A DNA stretch of 64,000 bases, from the NCBI GenBank assembly GCA_905250115.1, contig CAJNOI010000146.1, positions 165,089 through 229,088 on the forward strand. Direction: 5' to 3'. This DNA comes from Adineta steineri (Eukaryota > Rotifera > Eurotatoria > Adinetida > Adinetidae). Positions within the stretch are counted from its first letter, which is position 1, and every line of letters starts with the position of its first letter. This document shows positions 47,474 to 58,060 of this stretch, in pieces. Under the pieces are notes generated by a model that did no database searches, was not told the origin of the DNA, and saw nothing but the letters and a program-made list of their open reading frames with translations. The translations under genes were made by a program, and so were the position numbers.

Positions 47474-48047
47474 AATTTGTTCATCAGGTTATGCCTTTCT
47501 GATTCAGTATATCAGCAGTCACGTCGTTTTGAATAAAATGATGTTTATCATGCTTTATATATCTCCAGACATACTTATAATCATGAATGTATATTTTTTT
47601 TTATTAAGTCATAACTGATTTTGTTGTGTTCTTGAAACGTAGAATAAGCTTAATATTAAAGCAGACATAGGTTTAGTAACTCATGCTTTTCTGTTTTCAG
47701 CACCCCACCCAAGATAGTGCTCAATATTCTACTCTGTTATTGTGGTGCCGATTTTGAGATGAGATATATATATCCACATTGAACAGTTTATAAACAGGAG
47801 AAGATTGTTTTTCATCATTCATTCAATTAGATATCATTGTTTGGTATTGATAAGTGCTCTTCCTTTATTTAACAAAAAATGTCGATGACATTTCGTATTT
47901 TGTTAAGATATTTTGTTGAACATTAACAGAAAACAAATGACTTAACATAATAAGAACGAACAAACTATACTATCTTCCTCTTCTTTCTCAAGTTATTCTT
48001 CGATAGTGATACGGAAAAACAAGACAATATGAGTAGTTATATCATTC

Positions 48048-48062
48048 CACACCCACACCCTC
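48048..48062. repeat. telomere-like half repeat
   Basis: CCACACCCACACCCTC without a clear partner arm. Confidence 0.45.
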
Positions 48063-48180
48063 TTAATATCCAGTTTAATGATATTGTGACATCTATGAAA
48101 ATAGGCTATTTATGACTTATGTCTTATGCATAGTATTTGTAGATTGATAGCTTCCAGCACATAAGATTAAAGCGATCGAT

Positions 48181-48600
48181 ATGCTCACAGTCGATAGAAA
48201 CACATCGAACACTGAACAAAGACCGGAGACAAATGATGATCAAGTTATTCATAAGCTCTCACCCAGTTATGAATTTATTAATACACAAGCATTACAAGAG
48301 GTTGCTATCGAATACCCGACATATAATTCGATCACACAAATAGATCTCAATAGGCAAAGAAATTATGTGGTTTGAAAACAATCAAGTCAAGTTGATTTGC
48401 ATACCAATATCGACTACGAAAATCATGAACGTGCATACGTTATATGGTGGATTATTACTATTGTGACTGGGTATTCCTTGTTTGATTCTGTTCTATATAG
48501 TAGAACGACGAAAACATGTTGGTGTGGGTGTGAGTGTGGATCAATCAGAGAGAAAAAAAACATTCATCCTATATTTCATTATGAAAGCATCAAAGCACAA
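48181..48600 (+). pseudogene. broken CD225/dispanin-like copy
   Basis: The first frame starts MLTVDRNTSNTEQRPETNDD, close to MLTVDTSASVTEQLPTTNDD of the gene at 1490-1936, and also shares IHKLSPSYEFINTQALQE. It stops at 48375. The next frame resumes the same alignment (NIDYENHERAYVIWWIITIV against IIGYENKKCLIGWWIFTAV), then loses similarity just after the first helix, where a telomere-like arm (48519-48541) enters. The basic loop and second helix are gone. So this is a truncated, frame-broken paralogue on the opposite strand. Confidence 0.7.
48519..48541. repeat. telomere-like half repeat inside the dispanin pseudogene
   Basis: TTGGTGTGGGTGTGAGTGTG sits exactly where similarity to the intact dispanin gene ends. 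Confidence 0.6.
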
Positions 48601-48816
48601 GATATTTTCTCTTTTATTCCACTAATGATACACGTACATCGTACAATACTGCTTGAAAATAAGAGTAATGAGTTAAGGAAAACTCAATGTGAATGTGTAA
48701 TGTTCATATCAATGACAAGTGATAACTCAATTCGTAGACTTAGTGATTAGATTGAAACTTTGTCAAGTCGAATCGATTAACTTGAACGAAGAACAATATC
48801 ATGTTGATCTTTAAAA

Positions 48817-49207
48817 TAGAGGTGAGAAGTTATTGTTATCTCGTTGTTACAAATAACAATAACAATTTTACTGGGTTGGCCAAAAAGTTCTGCAACACTT
48901 TCGGAAAGGTTGAGGGTCGAAAGTATTGCAGAAATTTTTGGTCAGCCTAATAGTTATTTGTTATAAATAACAATAATTTTTTTTTGTTATTGTCATTTAT
49001 AACAATATTTTTTTTTTCTGAAAATTCTGCTAGCTTCCTATCTTGATTGAACCATCTAAATCAGTAGTAGAGATATAGAAAATTCGCTCCAAAATGTAAG
49101 TTTACATAACGGACACAATTAAAATATACAATGGAGTGAGAAAAGATGTTTTTCAAAAATTAAAGTTATTTGTTATTTATAACAATAACAAAGAATTCTC
49201 ACCCCTA
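48817..49207. mobile_element. hAT-type MITE, 391 bp
   Basis: The terminal inverted repeats are TAGAGGTGAGAA at the left and TTCTCACCCCTA at the right (TAGRGGTGAGAA, one mismatch). The 8-bp flanks CTTTAAAA (48809-48816) and CCTTAAAA (49208-49215) match at 7 of 8 positions, as expected for a hAT target duplication. The inside has repeated palindromes of the type GTTATTGTTATAAATAAC and no coding capacity, so it is non-autonomous. A mariner-type MITE is nested in it. Confidence 0.75.
48871..48950. mobile_element. mariner-type MITE, 80 bp, nested
   Basis: CTGGGTTGGCCAAAAAGTTC at the left mirrors TTAGGCTGACCAAAAATTTC read from the right end, the classic mariner terminal repeat. The inverted repeats cover about 32 bp each and nearly meet. 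TA flanks both ends (48869-48870 and 48951-48952), the mariner target site. It lies within the 391-bp hAT-type element. Confidence 0.85.
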
Positions 49208-49488
49208 CCTTAAAATACACGTGTGAGTATAGGTAAGAAAAAAAATCTCACAACAATTCGTCTCACACTTAATTAAAACTATCTTATTGCTAGTTCGTAC
49301 GGTGGTGGTGCTTCATCTATAGACGACGGCATTGCTATTTGTTGTTCATGTATTTTCTATTCGATTTCTGCTTATTTTATTAGTCAATTCACATATAATT
49401 ACATTAATAAGAATCAATCAAATTCGGGATATTCATATGGCCTAATCTCACACACACCCTCGTATGTCCATGTAAATATTATCGAGTG
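49208..49488. other. intergenic
   Basis: AT-rich 3' flank with a weak ACACACACCCTCG half repeat near 49450. No gene seen. Confidence 0.4.
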
Positions 49489-50079
49489 TTACAAATAAGG
49501 TAAAATTAAAAAGAAACAGATGAGCGCTAGACAAGCAAGCGGTTTCAGCGAGAACATTCGAGCTGTTGACGATGGTCTCAATGTCATCTCCTGTGCTTCT
49601 TTCGTCCAGTACACATAACTGTCTTCCACTCCACTCTTATCGATTTCCAAAAATTCGACACACGATGAGACGTAATGTTGACAATTCTGTGTGAACATAG
49701 AGAAAGTTTGTCCGTTGAGTATACTTCGTTCGGCAAATTGTTTGATTTCAGTTAGAGTTCTGCTGCGTGAGATACCGAGTGGTCTGTAGTAAATGGTTTT
49801 TTTCGGATAGAAATAATATGGACCAAAAACAATTTTGATTCGTCCAAATCCAAAATTGGATGAGTCCAAATCTGTGTAATAGAATGTGTTGTTTCGTTGG
49901 GTAGGTTTCAGTAGCAGAATGTGATGAGTGACGTGCGGATCGGGAAAGTAAGAGTTACGATGAAGAGCCTTGTATACGAGGTAGACTTCGATGTCAGTTA
50001 GATGATCTTCTTCGCAGTAAACAGGAGTTGTTGTATTACTTGATAATTTTATATTATTCATGACACATTGCATGATCAA
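49489..50079 (-). CDS. LRAT/PPPDE-like permuted papain-fold protein, tail-anchored
   Basis: 196 residues, single exon. The order is a His in a hydrophobic strand (DPHVTHHILLLKPTQ), then YYTDLDSSNFGFG, a long loop, and a Cys motif FSMFTQNCQHYVSSCVEFL. His-before-Cys with an NCxHYV-like motif is the arrangement of permuted papain-like enzymes (LRAT, PPPDE, NlpC/P60 relatives), which act on lipids or isopeptide bonds. The C-terminus is a single hydrophobic helix (LKPLACLALICFFLILPYL) with no tail, typical of tail-anchored ER or outer-membrane proteins and similar to LRAT-like acyltransferases. The family call rests on motif order only. Confidence 0.5.
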   Translation of the reverse strand: MIMQCVMNNIKLSSNTTTPVYCEEDHLTDIEVYLVYKALHRNSYFPDPHVTHHILLLKPTQRNNTFYYTDLDSSNFGFGRIKIVFGPYYFYPKKTIYYRPLGISRSRTLTEIKQFAERSILNGQTFSMFTQNCQHYVSSCVEFLEIDKSGVEDSYVYWTKEAQEMTLRPSSTARMFSLKPLACLALICFFLILPYL

Positions 50080-50656
50080 AGTCTAACTAAAAACATCATA
50101 AGACGTAAACATGCGTTATATAACAGACAACATATATGTGTACTTGATAAGGAGGAAAGAAAAAAGTTTCAAAGGACACTATTCTCTTTTCTCTTGCTAG
50201 TTGTGATTATATAACCAGTATTATAAGAACGAGTATAGAAGAAGAATCGTAACTTTCTACTGAATAGGACGAAGTAGTGTCCTGCACGTCATAATAAACT
50301 ATCCGCTATTCCTTCGTCACAACGAAACTAGTAGACTAGGACGAGAATAACGATTTTTTTTTCTTTTCTTTTCTTTTTTTTCTTTCCTTTTTTTTCTTTG
50401 CTATTTTTTCTTTTCTTTTCTTTTCTCTTTTATATCGGCACAACGAGTTTCTATTATTAGCGATGAGATTTTTGTTTCTTCTGCCATTCTTGTCTTATCA
50501 AAAGAAGTAAATCATCGCACACAATCTCGCTTGTATTATAGTGAGTATAAATATAGAACTTCGACTTCGTTATAAACTTTTAAATCTTTTTTTGTTTTTA
50601 GTATATAGACGTATCTACATCTAGCAAACAACACACATATTTCTAATAATAACCTG
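50080..50656. other. intergenic between divergent genes, with pyrimidine tract
   Basis: Upstream region of two divergently transcribed genes. A TTTTC-repeat tract (about 50356-50430) dominates. No gene seen. Confidence 0.5.
50356..50430. repeat. TTTTC-rich pyrimidine tract
   Basis: Almost pure T/C on the + strand with TTTTC units, between the divergent papain-like and GT2 genes. Confidence 0.7.
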
Positions 50657-51805
50657 ATGAGTCTTGCACTTGCTCTTCTGTGTCTGCCTTGTGCACTCTT
50701 TCCAACAATTCTGTTCATTGTAAACCTCGGTTACTACGACAAACCTGGCAGGAGAAAAGGAGCTCAATCTCAAGCCGTCTCCGTGCTCATACCCGCAAGA
50801 AACGAAGCTGATGGAATTGCCGCTGCACTTCAAGCAGTTGTCACGACACGTGACGTCGAATTTGAAGTAGTTGTGATGGATGATGGTTCTACAGACGGCA
50901 CCGACGCCATTGTTCTCGCTCTGGCTGAAACAGACAAACGTATTCGACTTGAACGTGCTCCACCACTTCCTCTAGGCTGGAATGGAAAACAACACGCATG
51001 TTGGTGTCTCGCTCGTGTCGCTCGTAATCCCATTCTTTGCTTCGTCGATGCAGATGTTCGCTTACAACCCGATTGTGTCGTCCGCATGGTCAACTTCCTC
51101 GACGATAATTCGCTAGTCAGTGGCTTTCCACAACAAATTACAGAAACATCGCTCGAATGGATGCTCCTCCCCTTGATACACTTTGTTCTTCTCGGTTTTC
51201 TTCCGATCTCACGCATGAGAACAACTACAGAACCTGGATTGGGTGCCGCATGTGGTCAATTCATTATGACTCGCGCAGATCACTACTTTGCTTGTGGTGG
51301 ACACAGCGGCATCAAGCTCACTATGCACGATGGTCTTCGCTTGCCTCGTCTCTTTCGCGAAGCTGGTTTCAAAACCGATATCGCCGACATTACGGATCTA
51401 GCTAGTTGTCGAATGTACACTTGCGCCAGCGAGGTTTGGAATGGTCTAGCAAAGAATGCTGTTGAAGGTCTTGGTGCTCCTGCTCTCATCGTTCCCGTCT
51501 CGGCACTACTCTTTCTAGGACAAATTCAGCCATTTCTGAATTTTGGCTATCTGATCTATCAACAGATGAATGGTTATTCGACTTCCAACGGGCTTTATCT
51601 GTTCACGCTCTTTACTGTCACTACCACAAACATTCTTGTTGCCTATGTACCTCGTATTCTTGGAGTCATTCGCTTTCGTCAGGACTGGCGTGGAGCTGTT
51701 CTGCATCCGTTTAGCATCGGTTTACTTCTGGCAGTACAATGGTACGCCTTGTTTCGAAAGATTTTGGGCTGCAAAACAAGCTGGCGTCATCGAGCCTATG
51801 AATAA
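50657..51805 (+). CDS. family 2 glycosyltransferase, bacterial-like
   Basis: 382 residues, intronless. An N-terminal TM (MSLALALLCLPCALFPTILF) is followed by a GT-A domain: VSVLIPARNEADGIAAALQA, the nucleotide-sugar site VVVMDDGSTDGTDAI, PLPLGWNGKQHACWCLA (the LGWxGK motif of the CrtQ/HpnB-like subgroup) and the metal-binding FVDADVRLQPD. An acceptor-side motif HDGLRLPRLFREAGF is followed by three C-terminal TMs. The subgroup is mostly bacterial and makes carotenoid or hopanoid-linked glycolipids. By eye the gene is near 50 percent G+C and uses C-ending codons freely, unlike its neighbours. That and the lack of introns point to horizontal transfer. Uninterrupted frame, AATAAA at 51804 and 51900. 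Confidence 0.85.
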   Translation: MSLALALLCLPCALFPTILFIVNLGYYDKPGRRKGAQSQAVSVLIPARNEADGIAAALQAVVTTRDVEFEVVVMDDGSTDGTDAIVLALAETDKRIRLERAPPLPLGWNGKQHACWCLARVARNPILCFVDADVRLQPDCVVRMVNFLDDNSLVSGFPQQITETSLEWMLLPLIHFVLLGFLPISRMRTTTEPGLGAACGQFIMTRADHYFACGGHSGIKLTMHDGLRLPRLFREAGFKTDIADITDLASCRMYTCASEVWNGLAKNAVEGLGAPALIVPVSALLFLGQIQPFLNFGYLIYQQMNGYSTSNGLYLFTLFTVTTTNILVAYVPRILGVIRFRQDWRGAVLHPFSIGLLLAVQWYALFRKILGCKTSWRHRAYE

Positions 51806-51926
51806 AAGTCCTCTTATGATAAAGAAACATTTGATCAGTCGATTTAGTTTTTTGTAACGGAATATTTTGAGAAATTCATTTTTATGAAAAGTTTGTTTTT
51901 AATAAACGTACTTAATCGCCTTTACA

Positions 51927-51990
51927 TTGTGTGGATGTGGATATGAATATGGGTATTTCAATGTATTTAATAGGGTCAGGGTGTGGGTAT
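51927..51990. repeat. telomere-like direct cluster
   Basis: TTGTGTGGATGTGGATATG and AGGGTCAGGGTGTGGGTATC lie in the same orientation, unlike the other copies. Confidence 0.45.
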
Positions 51991-52394
51991 CGAAGATTGT
52001 ATAGTTGGAGAAAAGATTATAACACTCACATCATCCTTCTTCTTGTTTTTTTCTTTTGTTGCCTTCTACTAATATTGTGTTCAATAAATTAATTTCATTT
52101 GTAAATTGTTCTTGTAACTTGTAGAAAGTCTGTTTCATACTATTGAAAAGCAAATCTCATCGGATACTACTTCAATTCTCACATCTCGACAATTAAATAC
52201 ATTTCCATAAAAACACACACACGCAACAAATAGTTTTGTATATACAGAAATATATGGTTCTAACTAATTTCTATTCTTTTTTTGTTGAAGAAAGAAACTG
52301 TTCATAGCATATCTAGAATTAATATAATTGAAATTACTGTATACATGGATAAATATCAAATCTAATAAATATTTCTTTGAAAGAAAGAATTTTG

Positions 52395-52440
52395 AAGGTG
52401 TAGGTATCTAAAGCGAAGAGATACTTACAACCAAACCTGA
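52395..52440. repeat. telomere-like inverted repeat (TLIR 15, decayed)
   Basis: TTGAAGGTGTAGGTATC faces GATACTTACAACCAAACC. Confidence 0.45.
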
Positions 52441-53109
52441 TCTGTCTTCAAAATAGAAATCAGAAGGATCTGACTTCATGTATAGTGAGAACGGAGCATA
52501 GACATTTTACTTTTGTTATAAAGATATTCGAATCCATAATCGATGTGCTGACTAACTAGATGAATATGATACAAAAAATCGAGGTTTTAGTAGCGGAAAA
52601 AATACTACCAATTCCATCTTTGAGAATATTTAAAATGCATCACTCACTCATTCCTTTATTTTTTATACCCTGTCTCTGTATTGTCAAGAACAAAAAAAGT
52701 GTTGCTCCGTTCGTTAAAATACATCAGTGATTTACATCTTATCTTATATCTGTTCCAAGTTTTTTTCTCTGTTATTTACTGTTGTATTTTATTATCTTCT
52801 CATTTTTTTTTGCCGTTCTATACTCACGTTGTAGATGTGCCGAGCGCTTGAGTCAATAACTGTCACTCGCAATTCACAAAATCTGACTTGTCTTTTCTTC
52901 TGTCTATTTTTTTTTCTTATGCACATGGTGTAGCATAAGAACTTGTAATAATAAAAAAATGATGTTAAAGATGAAATGAGATCTATTATCAAGCTTATTT
53001 TTATATCATTGACATGATTCATTCCATTTATTGCCATTGATTTCGGTGATTTAAAAACTACTGACACTGTTCGACAAAACCGCACGTACAGTCAAAAGTG
53101 TGATATGGA

Positions 53110-53169
53110 GTGGGTGTGGGTTAGTATTTCTACTTCAGTCAAACCTAGACTCACCCACACCCACACCCC
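53110..53169. repeat. telomere-like inverted repeat (TLIR 16)
   Basis: GTGGGTGTGGGTTAGTATTT faces ACTCACCCACACCCACACCC. Confidence 0.75.
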
Positions 53170-53370
53170 TACTTTCACATAAAGAATCGTGAAACAATTT
53201 GTATTTGCTTTACGTTATTGTTCATTAGACCCACAAAATTAGCCACCATTTTAATCATGTTTAGCTCTCTCAAATCTTTTCTTGCAAGCTCCTACTGATG
53301 ATATAAAAGTATTCACTATCTATCGTGTAGTTTCCTTGCCAATTATCATTCCACGATAGTAAATACATCT

Positions 53371-53419
53371 AGGATGTGTATTAGATAATCGTATACCTAC
53401 ATTCACACCCACTCTCAAG
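53371..53419. repeat. telomere-like inverted repeat (TLIR 17, decayed)
   Basis: AGGATGTGTATTAGATAATC faces ATACCTACATTCACACCCAC plus TCTCAAG. Confidence 0.5.
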
Positions 53420-55406
53420 ATCTACTATCTTTCTATACTTGCAATACTCAATTTCGTCTGTTTCAATATGAAATCGAAAGTAAATGATAGCTTTCTCGTA
53501 GAGGATAATGGCACATTCCTTTTCATTCTCGCTGTTTGTATAAAAAAATAAATCCAATTTCTGTTCGAAGAGGAGAACAGCGCATCGACATTTTAATAGC
53601 TTTTTGCTGTATGATCAACATTTGAATGGATGAAAGTGAAGAATACTGCGTTGCAAGTAACACTCAACTTGATAAATGCTTTTAATGGAAGAGCACATGC
53701 AACAGTAACATTCAGCACAATCGAATATTTTTTGTGCGCAATTCCTTCAGTGATTCGATATCTGAAGAAATGCTGGTATTTGATATGACCATTCTTCTCT
53801 TGCTAGTCGCCGTAAGAATATATGTGACGGAATTGTTAGATCAGATATAAACTTTTGTTCCATATAATGACGTGTATTTATATCATATCTAATTTTCAAA
53901 TAATATTCTCAATTTGTTATCACTCTTCATATTCAGAATAGAAAATGATGTACTTCCCTCTTTTGATCCAAATTTCATTTCGAAATACGGTAGTTTCCGA
54001 TTATTATGGCATTTATTTATTTGCTTTTCTGATTTTATTTAAAATAATAATGACAATGTAATAATCGATGTAAAGATTCTGTTCAATATGTAGAAAATAA
54101 AAGTAAATATGAATTGATAGCACTATTATTGATTTCAAAATAAATGGCAAATGATTGTAAGTTAAATGGCTTCTGATATCGTATAATGCCCGAAGTTGAT
54201 GCACAGGTACTTCGACAAGGTCTACAATCTGGGGTACACCAGAACATAAAATAAGTATATCACTAACACTGACATACAAACTCACGGCTTCAAGAGGGTC
54301 ATGTTTTTCTCTTTTTTCTCACATATATAATTTATTTTCCTTTCTTTCCTTCTACTCTCTTATGTAAAAAGCCAAGATCTTCTTCATACAAAAAACGTTC
54401 GAAAGTAAAATAAAAGAGAAAGTGAGAAATTTTTTTCTCTCTTTGAGCGAAGTCATGCATTCATTTTCTGTTTTTTTCTCAATCGAAAACACATACTACA
54501 AAACAAGCTGAAGTGGCAAACAAAATGTTAAGGTAACGTTTGTTTTTTAGCTTTCGTTGCCAAAGAGCACATGAGTAACATACAAACAGTGATTTCAACA
54601 GCTCTTGAAAAGCAGAACAAATTTGCGTTCCTAATGTACTTTTTAGTTCAGTGATCTGAGTTTTTTATCATATAAATCGTTTATATACTATTCAATGCAG
54701 AATTCTATAGGTTACATTTTGATGAAAAATACTTTTTGAAAATCACTAGTTGAAGTTAATCAATATTAAGTCACAGGTAAAGAGAATTTTTATTTGAATT
54801 TCAGCCTTTTAAGTACATGATCAAGAAGAGAAGAGCGTTGATATCTGAATGAAATAGTGCGTATGATGAGAACTCGAATGAATAAATTTAAAAGTATATT
54901 ATCATCGCAGATTTGTACGCTATTTTGAAAGCTATTGAAATCACTATTTGTATGTCAGTAGTAAGTGCTCTTTCATGAAAAAAAGCTGAAAAACAAAAAG
55001 TGCCTTAAAATTTTGCCTGCTGGTTTGTAAGTTAAAAATATTGGGATTTCTTATGTCTTTGATAATGTATTTCAGGAATATGGCGCTCTAGTTAAGAACA
55101 GAGGGAGTATACGAAGGATATATGGGAAGTCTAGAGTCGAGATACTTCAGTTCCAGTTGAGAGTATGAATGTCGGAGCAGGTATTGTTTTTACCTTGGAT
55201 TTGAGTGCGGGCTTGCCCTCACCCATCTTGAAGAAAAATAAAGTTTCTAATAGAGCGAATATCTTTTTTCAGACAATTTCGGCGATCATACGTTTGAAAT
55301 AGACTTTACACTGAAACATCGTTGAACAGTATAAACAAAACATTTATTGTGAAACACTGCTTCAAAGGTCGCTTTGATTTATCCCATTGGAATAAAATAT
55401 CTCAAA

Positions 55407-56996
55407 ATGACAAGACCACTACCTTTGCTTATCTTGCTAAACTACTTATTCTACTTTTGTGATTGTGGATCACTATCAGCGTCACAAACAGTTGAACAAA
55501 CACTGATAACAAGCTTGTTAACTTCATATAATAAAAATATAAGACCAGATACTACAGTATCTATTGATATCACTGCTGCACTACAACAAATTGTGGCTAT
55601 AGATGAAAAACAACAAACAATGACAACAAGTTCATTTATTTCACAAACTTGGGTGGATAGTCGATTATCATGGACACCTAGTTCAAACGGTAATATTGAT
55701 GTAGTTATGCTCCCAGTTACAAGTTTATGGATACCAGATACAATGATACTGAATTCAGCAGATTCAAGTGGTTATCTCACAATAAGTACTTATAGTTTGG
55801 CATCTGTTGAAAGCACCGGCCAAGTATATATGATATTACCCGCATTAACGGTAAAAACAAGATGTAATTTTAATGTTCAATATTTTCCATTCGATAAACA
55901 AGTATGCAGCATCAGTTTAACATCATGGAGTCAAGGATCCAGTAGGCTAGTATATACAGAAAATAGTACTGCAGTAATTGATATTAGTGGATATACTGAA
56001 CATCCTTTGTGGAAATTGAATGGAACAGATATGGTTGTAATTCGATCAGCAGATAGGACACCATTTGAAGATACTTATAATGACGTAATAACAATACAAT
56101 TGTATTTACAAAGAAAACCATTATATTTTATTATGAATGGTATATTTGCATGTTGGATATTAAATTGTGTTACTTTGTTATCATATACATTACCCTTTGG
56201 ATCGCAAATTGGTTTATGTAAGAATATTCTTGTCCTTTCTTGAATACAAAATAGAACTTAATGTATTTGTATTTTAGGCATGACATGTTTTATGACCTAT
56301 TCTGTTTATTCATTGAATTTTTCCAATCTATTTCCACAACAATCTCAATATTTAATGATGATTACATTATACTTTTTATTATCAATATGTTGGACATTAA
56401 TATCAATGATATGGTTTGTCATATGTAATCACTTTATATCAAAAGCTGAAATGCCAAAATTCCTATATATTTTTGCTGGACTATTGCAAAAAAAAGTTTT
56501 TCTTTTTTGCTTTCCACCGCCCAAAGATGACAAGAAAAAAGATGTTATTGTTAATAATGATGAACTTAAAAAATCTGAAGATAAAGAAAGTATACAAGCA
56601 ACAATCATTCAAGAAAAAAAATGTGCTTCTTGCCAGAAACTATTACCTTCTTATTTTCGATGGAATACTAAAGTTATAACTATTGAAAAAAAAGAACAGC
56701 CTTCTCTCGTTAAAGATGATACACTTACGAAAATAAATAACCATTACTTCACGCTAGTTGACAAACCAGAACTTGTAACTATGGACAAAACAAACGAGAA
56801 ACTAAAGCCAAAATGCGACTTTTGCGACAGATGTGAGACATGCCAAGCTGATTTCGATAAAGATAAGGCAAAAGGCAAAAATAAAAAAGACATTGAAGGT
56901 AGATGCAGCGCCTTAAATTATTTTGTCTTTCTTATTATATTATTGTTTATCGTTGTTGCTGAATTATCAGTATGGGTCTTAATGGCAAATAATTAA
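55407..56996 (+). CDS. Cys-loop ligand-gated ion channel subunit
   Basis: Exons 55407-56217 and 56278-56996 (60-bp intron, GTAAGA...TTTTAG, phase 1), about 509 residues. A signal peptide starts MTRPLPLLILLNYLFYF. The ligand-binding domain has WVDSRLSWTPSSNGNIDVV, LPVTSLWIPDTMILNSADSS and the Cys-loop CNFNVQYFPFDKQVC, exactly 13 residues between the cysteines. TM1 is YFIMNGIFACWILNCVTLLS, TM2 IGLCMTCFMTYSVYSLNFSN and TM3 YLMMITLYFLLSICWTLISM. TM4 is ALNYFVFLIILLFIVVAELS. Loop C lacks the Cys-Cys pair of acetylcholine alpha subunits. TM2 is unusual, with Cys and Met near the cytosolic end and no acidic ring. The TM3-TM4 loop is Lys-rich with three CxxC pairs. The ligand and ion selectivity cannot be predicted. 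Confidence 0.85.
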
Positions 56997-57386
56997 CTTC
57001 AACTTTTTTTTTCTTAACTATAATCTTTTTCTCAATTTTTATTAAAATAAAAAACAAAATAATTTCATACCTTATAAGAATAATAAAATGTGTTTTGATT
57101 ATTGTTTTTTATCAATTCGTTCCAACTGATCTAGTCGAGATCTTAAACTTAGATCATGCTTTAACTGTATATTTACCAAGCCGGATGAAATACCATTGGG
57201 TGTGAGGGTGGGTGAGTGTATCCATTCCATATCATTTACACCCTCGGTGATGAATAATACTTTGTATCTTAAGAAGATCAAAAGAAAAACGAAACACTCT
57301 TTACAGTTAAATTAAAAAATCGCTTGAACAAAATAAAATATAAATATTTTTTTAAAAACAATTTTTATGAACACATCGACAAAGAA
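56997..57386. other. intergenic
   Basis: A/T runs after the channel gene and the inverted repeat at 57198-57245. No gene seen. Confidence 0.5.
57198..57245. repeat. telomere-like inverted repeat (TLIR 18)
   Basis: TGGGTGTGAGGGTGGGTGAG faces ATTTACACCCTCGG. Confidence 0.5.
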
Positions 57387-58060
57387 TCAAATTATTGTAG
57401 TACCAAAGAATTGTTTCATAACTTTTCCATCAAGTATAAGACGTTCGATATTATTCTTTCTTCTCTGTACAAATGAATATGTTCGAGAAAGAGTTTTACA
57501 TTCTACAATCATCGGTGGTTTGAACATTACCTTCATTATATTCGGTGCATATCCTCTGACATGACATTCACTTTCCACATGAGAAAACTAAGATGTATGC
57601 AACTCTTGAGAATAGCCGAATGGATTTCGTGGAGCAGGAAGAAATAAAGAACCAAGTGGTCGAATACTTCACGAAAATACAGCAGATTTACTAATATTAT
57701 GATGACAACAAAGTTTATGATCTCAAATATGAGTTTTGTTCTGATCGTAGTAAAATATATCAATAAACGGATAAAATCTTGTAGACGGAATTACTTTCGA
57801 TTTCGATTCAGGAAAAGTCTTTGTTAGTCCATGTCTTAAGCTACATGATCGCATATACAAAGGCAATTCATGTTGCTCTGTCGGAAATTGACGTTTAAGA
57901 AGTTTTTTTTATCAGTTTTAGGTACAAAAAAGTCAAAATCTCGATCCCAAAGAATGATATCCCAGTGACGTACTGATCCAACCAGAGATCCACCAATCAT
58001 CCAGTACGTAATGTTATAACACTCGATTCACTGCTGCAAGATTTTTCTAGATTGCATATG
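57387..58060 (-). pseudogene. LicD/fukutin-family pseudogene
   Basis: Minus-strand translation shows LicD landmarks in the right order but in several frames. YWMIGGSLVGSVRHWDIILW with DRDFDFF corresponds to the family's GGTLLGAVRHxxxIPWDDDxD; one Asp is replaced by Arg. Next come KVIPSTRFYPFIDIFYYDQN, then IRPLGSLFLPAPRNPFGYSQ, and last a tail with ECHVRGYAPNI. LicD/fukutin proteins transfer phosphocholine or ribitol-phosphate to glycans. Stops separate the blocks (for example just after the DQNKTHI block), and no splice pattern rescues all of them by eye. So this is a host-type gene remnant of about 220 codons. Confidence 0.65.

Larger units (their letters stand above)
47253..48180. other. 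intergenic
   Basis: Contains one full inverted repeat (47416-47473) and one half repeat (48048-48062). No gene seen. Confidence 0.5.
51806..55406. other. long intergenic stretch, no convincing gene
   Basis: About 3.6 kb with four telomere-like repeats (51927-51990, 52395-52440, 53110-53169, 53371-53419) and a weak one near 55200. Open frames at 52792-53085 and 54013-54285 (both -) have no recognisable domain. Confidence 0.45.

Noticed and set aside
50830-51489. Minus and alternative + frames inside the GT2 gene
   Set aside because: They arise from the higher G+C of that gene; the GT2 frame has the catalytic motifs.
54013-54285. 90-codon minus frame
   Set aside because: Part of it looks protein-like, but no family, start or neighbour support; too weak to call.
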